Shown here piece after piece: positions 22,401-32,451 of a DNA stretch of 64,000 nucleotides. The first letter of the stretch is position 1. Every line of letters starts with the position of its first letter. The notes beneath the pieces are model-generated. The model did not search any database, was not told where the DNA came from, and saw only the letters and a list, made by a program, of their open reading frames with translations. Position numbers and translations under genes: made by a program. The stretch lies in contig OX243820.1 in assembly GCA_945859605.1 (NCBI GenBank), forward strand, positions 32,464,328-32,528,327, given 5' to 3'. This DNA is from Lumbricus rubellus. Taxonomy: Eukaryota > Annelida > Clitellata > Crassiclitellata > Lumbricidae.

Positions 22401-22719
22401 CGTGGATTTCTTCCGCAGCTGCTCGTGGACGATGGAGACGTTCCGGACGATTCTCCTGGAGAAGATGGCTCAGAGTCACCACCACCACCACCAGTCGGGA
22501 AGGTTCCTGGTCGTCGCGCGTGGAAAAGTGGAGCAGGTGGAGAGGGCGGAGTTTCGGGGACAGTTGGGAAAGGTGTCGCGATTGTCTGCCGGCGATTGCT
22601 ACTTCGCCGAGAATCTCGTTCAGATCCTGGCGCCTGTCTTCAAAAGTCCGACGGAGAAGTACGATCGGGTTTTCGTTGAGGAGTCAGATGAGGAAGACCA
22701 GCGCCTCGAGAAGTACTGA
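19447..22719 (+). CDS. Toll-like receptor, multiple-cysteine-cluster type
   Basis: Type I membrane receptor of 1,090 residues in one uninterrupted exon, presumed to bind microbial or Spaetzle-like ligands and signal through MyD88-type adaptors. Seen in order: a hydrophobic signal-like start (MSWTPLLFSIVCL); a Gly/Ser/Arg-rich stretch to about residue 170; about 16 leucine-rich repeats (LDLSHN-type); an LRRCT with CDC at about 623; an LRRNT (CPAACDC..NCSHRGL) at about 693-718; four more repeats; a second LRRCT (LSCTCHDAW) at about 808; a transmembrane helix at about 875-898 (LLIVLVGILPIAGVAIIVTV); and a TIR domain from about 927. The internal LRRCT-LRRNT pair is the protostome/Toll-like arrangement. 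Box 1 (IFLVYCTSDEDW) is good, but the BB loop reads CDPEPPENI where RDxxPG is usual, and box 3 FW is not evident. A run of five His lies at about 1016. CDS is GC-rich against AT-rich flanks. No stop or frameshift. Confidence 0.93.
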   Translation: MSWTPLLFSIVCLTTPPSFVVVGGRRMEAVRQSIPGASDGCLCLIRSINATTVLRIGCSTASAASTGDVINGSQTGARRSGRDSDSYDVASANKRIRPRPTGIGEDGPTSTAAVDTIDHSITAPFNLTGQQGERRRTGGGGGQSVASINEDHSGGNQSLVADGGGFTDPVVPCGVPHRLNLSGCGITSVDKDAFGGEDLLASVLEIVDLSANAINQLDLGVFGPLKSLRVLNLSGNLLGRLLMNDSERGGERRYFSKVRILDVSGNLLTQLPQLLSDNLTNFEALLIVNVSGNRLRTLGRDQLRSRLPRKLSHLDLSRNQLSDLDLLTFACDDLSELDLSHNLLTSLKNFTFVNLVRLTSIDLSHNAIADLEVDAFFTWQNRKYCNGTFNTTLTERRSSTGVDNHTDTTLESCSLNRWPALELLDLSHNSLTGIREGTFRKSLCGLRELRLGHNRIAHLPRYVVEQLRSLNHIDLQHNDIFWLDVGIFTNPSLRTIDLSFNKLRKVISMAFLYLPSVVRVDLSHNEIGYMYKYAFYRLCKDDERSIHISLRGNRLQTDGLWKMMSLFQHQENSACAVTVDLRDNHVTHFLGDASKQVRKEITMAEMKRFHQWQKITVDLDGNEIQCDCNTAEELSILSFVDRSYPYGNLTLRNNIDPWKRLNCSGGDAPHSPDGATVAEFLALNRCPQLNRFSCPAACDCHVDVVSGVKTVNCSHRGLSDFPSFPIENMTEVDLSHNDLTELTSSDEMRFQFLRSLDLSHNRLRLISRGAILQLSTSLELLHINDNDLESIPEEIGQMARLTNLSLRGNPLSCTCHDAWIPEVAVRMRHVIHDFDLIRCSDGTQLSRDIMTRAAVCAHKFQPFGSAVDTLHGSNSRLLIVLVGILPIAGVAIIVTVYRHQTRTAASAGASSVDRNGRWSKAETPDSNDIFLVYCTSDEDWIKNHLLDVIWNQFPRCSIRFHCDPEPPENISRYVDESRITLIVTSVDFFRSCSWTMETFRTILLEKMAQSHHHHHQSGRFLVVARGKVEQVERAEFRGQLGKVSRLSAGDCYFAENLVQILAPVFKSPTEKYDRVFVEESDEEDQRLEKY

Positions 22720-22732
22720 CCAAGAACTCACT

Positions 22733-23218
22733 CTGAGTATCTGGCCCTCTGGTCCTGATCCTCTGGCCCTAACCCTCTGGTCCTGACCCTCTGGCCCTGA
22801 CCCTCTGGCCCCGACCCTCTGGCCCCGACCGTCTGGCCCTGACCCTCTGGCCCCGACCCTCTGGCCCTGACCGTCTGGCCCTGACCCTCTGGCCCCGACC
22901 CTCTGGTCCCGACCCTCTGGCCCCGACCCTCTGGCCCTGACCCTCTGGACCTGACCCTCTGGCCCTGATCCTCTGGCCCTGACCCTCTGGCCCTGACCCT
23001 CTGGCCCTGACCGTCTGGCCCTGACCCTCTGGCCCTGACCCTCTGGCCCTGACCCTCTGGCCCTGACCCTCTGGTCCTGACCCTCTGGCCCTGACCCTCT
23101 GGCCCTGACCGTCTGGCCCTGACCCTCTGGTCCTGACCCTCTGGCCCTGACCCTCTGGCCCTGACCCTCTGGCCCTGACCCTCTGGCCCTAACCCTCTGG
23201 CCCTGACCCTCTGGCAGC
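22733..23218. repeat. 14-bp minisatellite (GACCCTCTGGCCCT)
   Basis: About 34 copies beginning roughly 15 bp after the TLR stop codon, with CCC/TCC and CTCT/GTCT variants. Fourteen is not a multiple of three, so every frame cycles through the same 14-residue peptide. The minus strand is stop-free for about 590 bp (RARGSGPEGQ-type), an artefact. It probably lies in the TLR 3'UTR. Confidence 0.95.
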
Positions 23219-23224
23219 CGCTCT

Positions 23225-23356
23225 CGAAGACCTCCTTCTGACTGTAACCGGAACCTCGGGACAACCCATCTGATTCGATGCAGCGCTCGTGAATAAGCCG
23301 GTGCCCAACGATTGGCATTCGAGTGGCGCTATAGAATTTCGCAGATTACGATCACG
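23225..23356 (+). repeat. dispersed repeat 'GTGAATAAGCTGG', copy 2
   Basis: Contains GTGAATAAGCCGGTGCCC, GGCGCTATAGAA and CAGATTACGATCACG, as at 11,860 and 26,697. The upstream 60 bp also resembles 26,650-26,697 (CCGG..ACAAC..GCGCTCGTGAATAAG). Confidence 0.6.
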
Positions 23357-24847
23357 TTACAATGTTACAGCACTGGAAGTGTTTTGAAGCAGACACTACT
23401 GATGATCGCGCAAAAGAACTCTCAGAATATTGTATTTTTCGCTGAGGTTAAGTTTGAGCAACATTTTGTAGATAGTCCTACATGTACGTCAAACAGGCTC
23501 TACATAAACTGGCTGATTGAATTGAAATGTAATGTATGAGACTCGAAGACTCTGTACTGAAGCATTTGCGTACCCACCGTACAATCCATCATACATGCAG
23601 TAACATGCCGAGGTACATGTATAAATTATAGTTGGTAAACTTTCACTCGAAGTTGCTTATCTGACTTAACATTGAACTCGATCTCGAACCGGTTATTTTT
23701 TGTAGGTGTAATCTGATTTAATGGTCAATGTGAAGTCTATAATTGTGTGGCGCCACACACCAAAACCAGGATTATGGTGACTTTGCAACATTATTGAGTA
23801 CAATGTCATGATTTCAATGGCCTTGTTTCAGCTTTCAAAATGACACAAAAATTATTGCTCTGGCTTTATTCTAACTCAAGATATATTAAGGCAAAATGTG
23901 TTTTCATCAAATTGATTAATTAACCTTATTACGGTACAGCAAAATAATATGCATAGGCTATAAAGGGCATTGGAATAGCTTTAAAGCTTGTTTTGCTATT
24001 AGCAGAACAAAAGAAAAATTTAAACATATTTTTAGATTTTAAATTCTGTACAAAACCAAAAAACACAAACATACTATTAGCCTACTTCTCATTGGTAACT
24101 GGTTAATGATTATGATGTGTGATTTCCGACATATTATGTGGCAGTTCATACCAAAATCGGTAATATTATTAGTGATATTGCTTTGCGGTGTGTGTAACGT
24201 GCATTTGACTTAGAGGTGCAATTGAATCAAATATCACCACTAGTCTTGACTTACATGTATTAAGAAGTGACTGTGACTGGTATACAGGTATAGTCTATGT
24301 CTTAACACGTAGGCTACGCGATGCGTATTAGGCCATAGTTATGCCAGCATAATCACTTCAAACCCATATAGGACTACGGACAATATCGTTATGTGAGTCG
24401 CCCTATTTGAATGGGTTTTGTTTTAAAACAATAGCCATTTATCTAATAAACTATTGTCTTTGCCTATTGTTTTCCTGTTGCAAGGTGAGGCGTGACAACT
24501 GCGACTGTTAGCAGCGCCCTCCTCCTTTATCCAAGCTTTCGTCTGGCACAGCAGAAATAGTGAATTGGCGTATTCTAGTATGCTATTTTTTATTTTATTA
24601 TTTAATATTACCATTATTATTGTCATGATTACTAATTCTATTACTATTATGTTATTAATTATTTATTAGTAGTAGACTATTCAATAATTTTACTATTCAA
24701 TAATTGTTAATTATAGATTAATTATTAATCGGTTATTATTTATTATTAATAATTTAATTACATAGCATTTTTTAACAATGTAATTATTTTTCTAAAAACA
24801 AATTTACTGATGTATTTATTTATTTATTCACTTATTGGTTTATTTAC

Positions 24848-24878
<31 letters not shown>

Positions 24879-25382
24879 CATAAGCTTATTCATTAGGCTA
24901 TTCGGCTTAAACGAAGCGGCGCTACCACGAAGATGGTGAGTATTGCCCTCCCCTTTTTATCTGAACGTTAGACTGGCACTACTAGAAAGCGACTGGATAG
25001 CCTATTTTATTATTCACTTACCGGGTACCGTTAACCCTTTACCGTCCGATGGATTTCCCAAACACTTTGGTCGATAAAGTAACGTAGCATGGGTCGTAAG
25101 AAGTTGATTAACGACATTGTAGACTGAGCACCGTCTTAAGACATGGGCACGCCGCTGGGTGGAAGTCGCATTCAGGGTTCCCACGACTCTGGGCACCCCT
25201 CGGCTCCCCCAAATTAAAAGATAAAAAAGACGTAAAGACTAATGCTTGCGTAACCGCCAATGAATTACTTTTCCCATAGTCTATATATAGTCTGTAGATA
25301 TATTCTAATGTTTTAAAGGTTGTAATGCGCTGGCTTCCTGTTTTCTCGATGCTGACCTTAGTTTAGGATGCACATTAACTCT
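23357..25382. other. AT-rich spacer
   Basis: No gene recognised. GCCCTCCTCCTTTATC near 24,514 has a diverged direct copy near 24,945 and an inverted copy near 26,170, suggesting an old repeat. 24,600-24,880 is dominated by TTATT/TTTA words. Confidence 0.45.
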
Positions 25383-25445
25383 ATCAATCAATCAATCGCA
25401 ATTTATATAGCGCCCTTCGAGATCGCTACTCAGAGTTGAATCCGC
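25383..25445 (-). repeat. SINE 3' end with (ATCA)n tail
   Basis: ATCAATCAATCA followed by TTTATATAGCGCCCTTCGAG. Here the tail repeat precedes the conserved core, so the element probably lies on the minus strand. Truncated. Confidence 0.55.
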
Positions 25446-25567
25446 CTTGTGCCCGACTAGTGTTAGCATGTCAGAATGCAGCGACACTACAATAGTAATA
25501 ATATTGCGAGACAACTCAGGGTTTCTTTATGGTTTTGAATCGTCTAGAAATATTGCTACATTTTATT

Positions 25568-25962
25568 TGATTCATTCATTCGTTCGTTCATCACATAATA
25601 TTCACTCACTCATTCATTCATTCATTCATTCACTCATTCATTCATTCATTCATTCATTCATTCATTTATTTATTCATTCATTCATTCATTCATTCATTCG
25701 TCAATTCAACCATTCGTTCGTTCGTTTGTTCATTCGTTCATTCGTTAATTAATTCATTCCTTCGTTCATTCATTCATTCACTTGTTAATTTATTAATTAG
25801 CTAATTAATTCATTCGCTCATTCGTTCATTCGTTAATTTATTCATTCCTTCGTTCATTCATTCATTCATTCACTTGTTAATTTATTAATTAGCTCAATAA
25901 TTCATTCGTTCATTCATTCATTCATTAATTTATTCATTCGTTTGTTCGTTCATTCGTTCGAG
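25568..25962. repeat. (ATTC)n array with GTTC/TTAA variants
   Basis: About 395 bp of ATTC with blocks of TTCG and TTAATTTATTAATTAGC. The latter block occurs twice, about 95 bp apart (25,786 and 25,876), showing internal duplication. Confidence 0.9.
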
Positions 25963-26490
25963 TCCAGTTGAAATCTTGGAGCTTAGAGAATGAGGAAGGT
26001 CATTGAGAGAGTATACGTACCCACAAAGGCAATGGCGCAATGTTGGGCCATAACCGTCTTTTCTTGACCAACGAGGGCAATCATTTTAGAACGTGTATAT
26101 CCAGAGAATGCCATCATGCTAAATTAAATTCGCCACTGTTTGCTCGCCTGCAGTGCCAATCCCAAGACTAGATAAAGGAGGAGGGCGATCTCTAATTACA
26201 TTTCTTTATCACACAGTGTCGTTAAATAGAAACAGCCATCTTTGCTAAATTTCAATGACAATCAAACTATAGCATATAACATAGACTATTATATTGAAAG
26301 ACCGGACATGCCACTCTACAAAAAGTCGAATTAAGACCTGTACTTAAAGTGTAAAAAAAGAAGTGCCTGCACGCCCGTCACTTCTCCAGGCTCTTATGTC
26401 CATGACCGTCCAGCCACAATCTGAGCCATGATTAAGACTTACCTTGCAAGTAATTCTAGTAGGTCTAGCCCTAGCTGGACTATCTACGAA
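25963..26490. other. spacer, nothing recognised
   Basis: Includes the inverted copy GATAAAGGAGGAGGGCG at about 26,171. Confidence 0.4.
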
Positions 26491-26530
26491 CATACCCACT
26501 ACACCACAGCGCCCCACAAATAGCCTGACG
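26491..26530 (-). repeat. SINE 5' fragment (A-box region), minus strand
   Basis: The complement reads GGGGCGCTGTGGTGTAGTGG, matching the 5' ends of SINE copies A and B. The B box and body are missing. Confidence 0.6.
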
Positions 26531-26644
26531 AATGATAATCTAACCGACAGCATGACTACTCTGTATACAAAGCCGGAATTGGTTTGCAATTCCAAGATTT
26601 AGGAGTTAGTCAAATCGTATTGAGCGCCTGATCCTTTGGTAAGA

Positions 26645-26765
26645 TGCAATTGTAACCGCACTGCGACCAACTTCCGGTTACTCTTTTCGACAACGCTCGT
26701 GAATAAGCTGGCGCCCTGAGCCTCGCTTTCCAGAGGCGCTTTAGAAATATGAAGATTACGAATAC
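26645..26765 (+). repeat. dispersed repeat 'GTGAATAAGCTGG', copy 3
   Basis: Contains CTCGTGAATAAGCTGGCGCC, GAGGCGCTTTAGAA and AAGATTACGAATACG, parallel to 11,860 and 23,284. Confidence 0.6.
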
Positions 26766-28195
26766 GGGCCCGCATCAGGTTTCAAAGCTTAAACTCCTTG
26801 AACCTCTGTACAGTGTAAACTAACCACAGACTGCGTACATTTCATCCTTTTAAAAGTATTTTTATAATTTTATGTTAATGATTTTTGTGCGAAATAGGCA
26901 AAACGACTAAATAAAATAGCCTATGGCTTACTGTCAAAATAAAGTCGAATTTAGCTAGCTGTCTTTGCTTTGGTTTTCAAAGTAGGCCTACTTAGAACAA
27001 CTTTAGAAGACTAAAGAACGCTTAAGAGCACTCAGAGTCACTAACTAAATTCGAGTGGTCTTGCTCTGAACATTGCTTAGGACACTTAAAACAATTAGAA
27101 TCATTTTAAATTTTGATTGCAGCATAAATAAGCTTCTATCAATTATGCGCATTTTTCAACAATTATAGGACTACGCTGGGGATAGAATGGTTTCCCTCAG
27201 AATAATCTATCTCCCGTATTAATTCATCACGCCCGATAGGCTACTTTAAGGGGTAGGTCTGTAGAGTATCACGTGACACCAGTCTTGTGTCATTTTTTTA
27301 GTCTTACGCTCCAAAATTTACAATTTTTGGTCCAAATTCACAAAATTTTCGATATTTTTCACGTCTTTTGCGCATTTCCACTTAAAAATTTTTTATGTAG
27401 GCTAAAAAAAGTCAGCAAAACTGCCGTGACAAAAAATGTTAGATTCTGGGGAAAAAACCTATAAACTCAGGACCAAAAAATCTAGATCTACAGGTCGGAA
27501 TAGCTATCAGTGACATCTCTGAAGATAAACAATAAGCAAACAGGAGAAGAGGTTCACCGACGTCATCGATTTTGTTTAATGGTCATTGGTCGTGACACTC
27601 GGTGTTGCTGATTTCGCAAGACTGCCAAGCAATAAGCAACCCGGACTGCCAAGAACGCTTATAACAAATAGACTCAGTATTATAAGGGTTTCTTAGATCG
27701 TCTGGACTTTACATTTTCTCTAATCACGGCACTTAGTCTACGACAGTAATTAATGTTTAACCAATTTTTACGCCTATGAGATACTTTTTTTCATTAAATA
27801 AACAGAATTATCGCAGGACGATAAATATGATAAAATGTCTTCCCATCGCAGTAGTTCTCTTTCTTAGATCTGTCATTAAATTTTACATGTAAAAACGTGC
27901 AGCACACAAAGCAGAAATATAGCTTAATGGTGGCCTTTCCGTTCAGTCGCCAGGTGGAAGCACGGCTATAGCATTAGCAATTTAGCATAGAGTGAAACTC
28001 GCATGAAAGTGCGTTTAAAATGCTTAAATTTAGTTACAAGCGAATCGCCAGGTGGCGCAACCTCAAAATTTCTTGAGTGCTATTTGCAAGATATTCGCAG
28101 GGCACCAGCTTATTTACGAGCGCTGCGTCTGGTCAGAGTGACTGTTCCAAATATCAGGGAGATCATGGTTCGGTTGCCAGATTGCCAGAGGAGAA
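26766..28195. other. spacer, nothing recognised
   Basis: AT-rich; frequent TAGGCTA words. No supported exon or repeat. Confidence 0.45.
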
Positions 28196-28199
28196 GTGG

Positions 28200-28335
28200 G
28201 AGAGGATGGACGGACGGACGGAAGGACGGACGGACGGACGGACGAACGAGCGAATGAGTGAATGAATGAACGAACGAACGAATGAATGAATGAATGATTG
28301 AGCGGACGGATGGAAGGATGGATGGATGGACTTAC
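28200..28335. repeat. (GACG)n/(GAAT)n/(GGAT)n compound microsatellite
   Basis: Ordered blocks GGAC, GAAC/GAAT and GGAT/GGAC. Confidence 0.85.
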
Positions 28336-28467
28336 GAATATCGTCTGGCAAGATAAAAAAATTGGACGTTACGGACCTGATGGATCTGGATAAGAATTCC
28401 TGAAGATGCGAGACTTTAATTTAGAGTGGAAACCTGGTTGTGATTAATGGAAGAGCGCGACGTATAC

Positions 28468-28527
28468 ACGATGTGTGTGTGTGTGTGGGCGCGTGCGTGT
28501 GTGTGTATGTGTGTGTGTTTGTGCGTA

Positions 28528-28560
<33 letters not shown>

Positions 28561-28670
28561 GTTTATGTGTGTGTGTATATGTGTGTGTTTGTGCGTATGT
28601 GTGTGTGTTTGTGTGTGTGTGTGTTTGTGCGCGCGCGCGCGTGTGTGTGTGTGTGACTGTGTGTGTGTAC
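28468..28670. repeat. (TG)n/(GCGC) tract
   Basis: About 200 bp of TG with TATG, TTTG and a GCGCGCGCGC core at about 28,630; potential Z-DNA. Confidence 0.9.
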
Positions 28671-28721
28671 GGTGGGGGGCGTGGCAAAAATATTCTTGCA
28701 GGAGCTGGGAATTTGTGGAAT

Positions 28722-28920
28722 TTGTGTTGAAGATTGTTCCATGAGACGCTGCGATGTGGTGTTAATGGATCGGTTGGAGGACTTGATAAGTGGCCAGCTG
28801 ATGATGGAAAAGCTTGAGACTCAAGAGGAGTTGAGACTCAAGAGGAGTAGGAGGATGGATTCGAACGCGGAGCGTCTGTTGGAAGCGCTTGCGGTGGGAC
28901 TTGAACGGCGAGTGGTGTAA
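28722..28920 (+). CDS. possible terminal coding exon, unrecognised
   Basis: After the acceptor-like TTCTTGCAG (ending about 28,702) a frame reads [20 protein letters not shown], then [20 protein letters not shown], to a TAA at 28,918. The peptide is amphipathic and coiled-coil-like and contains a 17-bp tandem duplication (GAGACTCAAGAGGAGTT). I recognise no family, see no partner exon, and length alone is weak evidence. It could equally be chance. Confidence 0.2.
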
Positions 28921-29109
28921 AGTTGTCGGTGAGAGATAGGAGGACTTTGAAGTGCATGGTCGCAGCACAGTTTCGACCATCGTAGTGATTTAGTGAAGGT
29001 AATGGCATGGCATTGTTACCGGAGCTGGACTCAATAAGATAAATTATTGAACCTACTCAGAAGCGCTCCAAATAGAATCACGGCTAAAGAGGAGAGATGG
29101 ATTGTCATA

Positions 29110-29222
29110 GGGAGACAGAGAGAAAGACAAAGAGAGACAGAGAGATGGAAAGACAAAGAGATAGAGAAACAAAGAAAGATAGAAAGACAAAGATAGATAG
29201 AGACATAGAAAAACAAAGATGA
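29110..29222. repeat. GACAAAGA/GACAGAGA microsatellite
   Basis: Purine-rich repeat directly before the mariner foldback element. Confidence 0.75.
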
Positions 29223-29248
29223 TGAAAATAATTGTTCCTATTTAAATA

Positions 29249-30076
29249 CACGGTGTCCCAATTGAACTGATACCCTTTTTGTTTTGGCGATGTACTTGGC
29301 AATTCTAAATGAAACTCTATCAAATTTCAGAGAATGTAAAAGGGATAAATTATCAATGTTCCCTGAACATTTTATCCAATTCTACGAACGGAGTCCGAAG
29401 TTATGCACATTCAAATTTGGACAAAGGAAATTGTAAGTTTCCAACATGTAAAAGATAAGAAATTATTGCTTGCAACTGCACGCCTTACTTTCTAAATTAA
29501 TAAATATTTCCATCATATTTCCGTCATTTCCATGTTATGGGACAATAATAAAAATGGTTTTAAGCAAAGATGATTTGAGTTTAATAAAAAAAATATTAGA
29601 AGAAAAACATTACCGGTACGGTGCAAAAGGTTTTTAAAGGAATTTCCTAACAGAAACTGGCCCATCGCAGCCTTATGAAACGCATACGCGTGACGTTGAC
29701 CAGTGACCACTTCAAAAAGCGAAATGTGGAAGAATGGAATCGTTTTGATCAAAGGGATTTTTGACAATGCAATCAATGAATGGCGAAAGTGCCTTAGAGC
29801 ATGCATTCGAGCTAATGGACGACATTTTGAACATCAGCTGTGAAGAACAGCGCTAACACTAATTTCCTATCTTTTACATGTTGGAAACTTACAATTTTTG
29901 TTGCCCAAATTTGAACTTACATAACTTCGGACTCTGTTCGTAGAATTGGATCAGATTTTCAGCAAACATTGATAATTTATCCCTCTTATATTCTCTGAAA
30001 TGTGATAGAGATTCATTTAGAATTGACAAGTATATCACCAAAACAAAAATGGTATCAGTTCAATTGGGACACCGTG
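29249..30076. mobile_element. Tc1/mariner-type foldback element (828 bp)
   Basis: Ends are CACGGTGTCCCAATTGAACT and its complement, finishing GGGACACCGTG, flanked by TA on both sides. The arms pair for about 200 bp with mismatches (ATAAATTATCAATGTT, CCGAAGTTATG, TTTCCAACATGTAAAAGAT). The centre (about 29,600-29,850, plus) keeps frames resembling the C-terminus of an IS630/mariner-type transposase (NEWRKCLRACIRANGRHFEH, stop), with broken frames before it. Non-autonomous. Confidence 0.85.
29620..29842 (+). pseudogene. mariner/IS630-type transposase remnant
   Basis: Short plus-strand pieces: FLKEFPNRNWPI, then after stops and a frameshift INEWRKCLRACIRANGRHFE before TGA. The WRxCLRxCIxxxGxHFE pattern is typical of the C-terminus of these transposases. 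Too short and broken to function. Confidence 0.5.
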
Positions 30077-30339
30077 TAGAAGTTGTATTGATGAAACAGG
30101 TTTTTTCAAGTGGTCAATGGCCTACACTCCAATAATATAAACTAGCAAACGACAATCAGACAAAAGGCGCCTGATACATTCCATTTGTTATGCAACAGAT
30201 ATAACAATAGCCCATACAAGGCTGACAACTTGACACAGTAGGCACATTTTTACATAGCGCTTTTTCCATCCTCACAAAACGTTCATACATACTCCGAACG
30301 CAATAATTCCCTTGTGTCTACAGAAAATGAAGTTGACGG

Positions 30340-30402
30340 TCCACCCGCCGGTCCACCCTCCGGTCCACCCTCCGGTCCACCCTCCGGTCCACCCTCCGTG
30401 CA
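30340..30402. repeat. 12-bp minisatellite (GGTCCACCCTCC)
   Basis: Five copies; reads Gly-Pro-Pro-Ser in one frame. Confidence 0.8.
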
Positions 30403-30523
30403 TTCGCATCGCTCAGCCACCGTAACCAAGTGCATCCTTTCTTCCAGCGATGCGGACATCAAAGCCGTCGACGGAGAATTGCCTTTGGAGCGCCATCGTA
30501 ATGACTGCAGCTGCGATGGCAAG

Positions 30524-30532
30524 TGCAACAAC

Positions 30533-30566
<34 letters not shown>

Positions 30567-30615
30567 ACAACAACGACACTCGAGCAACGAGAGCAACAAC
30601 AACAACAACAACAGA
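30524..30615. repeat. (CAA)n triplet repeat
   Basis: About 27 CAA/CGA units with a short non-repeat interruption. Confidence 0.9.
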
Positions 30616-30732
30616 TTGAGCAACGCCGACAACCGTTGTTACATGCGACACGTGATGTGAATGGAAAAGCAATTTCGTTGGACGGGAGATCTAGTGCACC
30701 ATAAATGCTACCCATCCTACAGTCACACTCAG

Positions 30733-30733
30733 C

Positions 30734-30780
<47 letters not shown>

Positions 30781-31275
30781 GTATGTGTATTACAACGATA
30801 ATTATGTATATATATATAACAATTATTATGCAAATGTATAAATATGCATATGTGTGTGTGTATATATGTGTGTACATACGATATATAATCTATAATCTAT
30901 ATATATGTATGTATTATATGTATGTATATTAAATAATAAATGTATACATATTTGTATAAACATCCGATAGATATTATATAGAGACATGCCATAATTATAC
31001 GTGAATAAAAATATAAATGTACATGAACATAAATATAGGATGCATACATAAGTGTATTATATTCATACATGCATAAGCATATCCAAGCATGCATAAGCAT
31101 ACATAAGTGTATTTATTCATGCATGCACGTGCACACATGCATCTACAAGTGTGTATAACTGTACATATATATATATATATATGAGTGTATTATATGAGTA
31201 TGTATAAGGCATATATATAAGTGCATACATGTGTATATGAGTGTATATGTATATATCTTGCATATAATAAACGGT
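30733..31275. repeat. TA/TATG-rich low-complexity DNA
   Basis: (TA)n at 30,735-30,775 and about 31,168, with TATG, GCATACATA and GTGTAT words elsewhere. No gene. Confidence 0.6.
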
Positions 31276-31379
31276 GACTTGGAATGGCAGAGGATCGGTT
31301 TATCGGGAAAACTGATAGAACGAAGGCGACAGACATTTCAAGTGATGCCGTTTTTTGTCATCTGGCGCCAAGTTGTCTG

Positions 31380-31815
31380 ACTTTGCATGTCTGCCTATCT
31401 ATCAGTCTGTCTATCCGTCTCTGCCTGTCTGCATGTATATGTATGTTTGTCTGTTTGTTTGTCTGTCTGTTTATGTTGGTGTGCATTCATCAAAGTGTGC
31501 GTCTTTCTTGGTATAGATTTGCTCATGAGTGTCGGTGTATATATCTGCCTGTTTGACATTCTTTCTGTGACTGCATGTCTGGTGGCTATAGGTTGACTGG
31601 CTGCCTGCTTTATGGCTGGCTGTCTGGTTTTTGACCGGACTGTTTGCCTGACTGACCGTGTGACTGCCTTCTAACTGGTTGTCTGTCTGTCTTTCTGTCT
31701 GTCTGCCTGTCCGTTTGTCCGTCCGTCCGTCCATCCATCCGTCCGTCCATCCATCCATCCGTCCTTCTGTCATTCTGTCTGTCTGTATGTCTGATTGTTT
31801 GTCTGTCTGTCTATA

Positions 31816-31858
<43 letters not shown>

Positions 31859-31905
31859 ATGTCTGTCTGTTCGTCTGTCTGTTTGTCTGTCTGTCTTCAC
31901 ACCGG
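31380..31905. repeat. (CTGT)n/(CCGT)n/(CCAT)n microsatellite
   Basis: Degenerate to 31,670, then purer: CTGT, CCGTCCAT (31,715-31,770), then CTGT to 31,895. Confidence 0.85.
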
Positions 31906-31971
31906 TCGAACGAGCACAGTTCGAATCAATCGTATAGACTGTCTTTTTCAAGGTCCGACCGCCCTTCGCCT

Positions 31972-32255
31972 CCCTGCCACTGCTGACACTGCCACTGCCA
32001 CTGCCACTGCTGCCACTGCCACTGCTGCCACTGCTGCTGCTGCTGCTGCTGCTGCTTCAGCCTCTGTCGCATCATCTTTCGGTCGACTGAAGTTCCGAAA
32101 GGGACGATGCATGATCGCAGCTGCAGCTCAGCATCCGCTGCTGCTGGACCATCCGAACGGGGCTGATACTGATGCTGGTGGTCGTCGTGATGCTGCTGGA
32201 TCGATGCCATTTGAACAGCAGCAGCAGCATCAACAGCAGCAGCAGCCTGCGCCTC
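31972..32255. repeat. CTG/CAG-rich region
   Basis: TGCCAC/CTG repeats (31,975-32,055) and CAG repeats (32,215-32,250) flank about 150 bp of more complex sequence. Both strands have an open frame (Ala/Gln-rich). I cannot show that either is translated. Confidence 0.6.
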
Positions 32256-32451
32256 TGTGATGCGTCCGATGCATCCTAAGCGCGAGGTCTGCATCATACA
32301 ACAGAGGCGGTCAAAAGAAGATCTCTTTCGCTTTCATGATATACGAGTAATGTACGACGGACGGTTAGGAGTTGATTTCTACAAAGGAGCTAAATGAATG
32401 AAGACACGTGACGCATATTATTGTGGAGATTTGATCGGGTAGGTACAAAGA

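Noticed and set aside
22728..23318. Minus-strand 196-residue frame rich in Arg/Gly/Pro (collagen-like look)
   Set aside because: Produced by the 14-bp minisatellite, which cycles all frames. No start context, splice sites or non-repeat domain.
30314..30619. Frame MSTENEVDGPPAGPPSG... with poly-Asn
   Set aside because: Mostly a 12-bp minisatellite and (CAA)n; no homology or splice support for the short unique part.
31926..32297. Gln/Ala-rich open frames on both strands in the CTG/CAG region
   Set aside because: Triplet repeats keep frames open on both strands. Nothing distinguishes one as translated. Left as a repeat.
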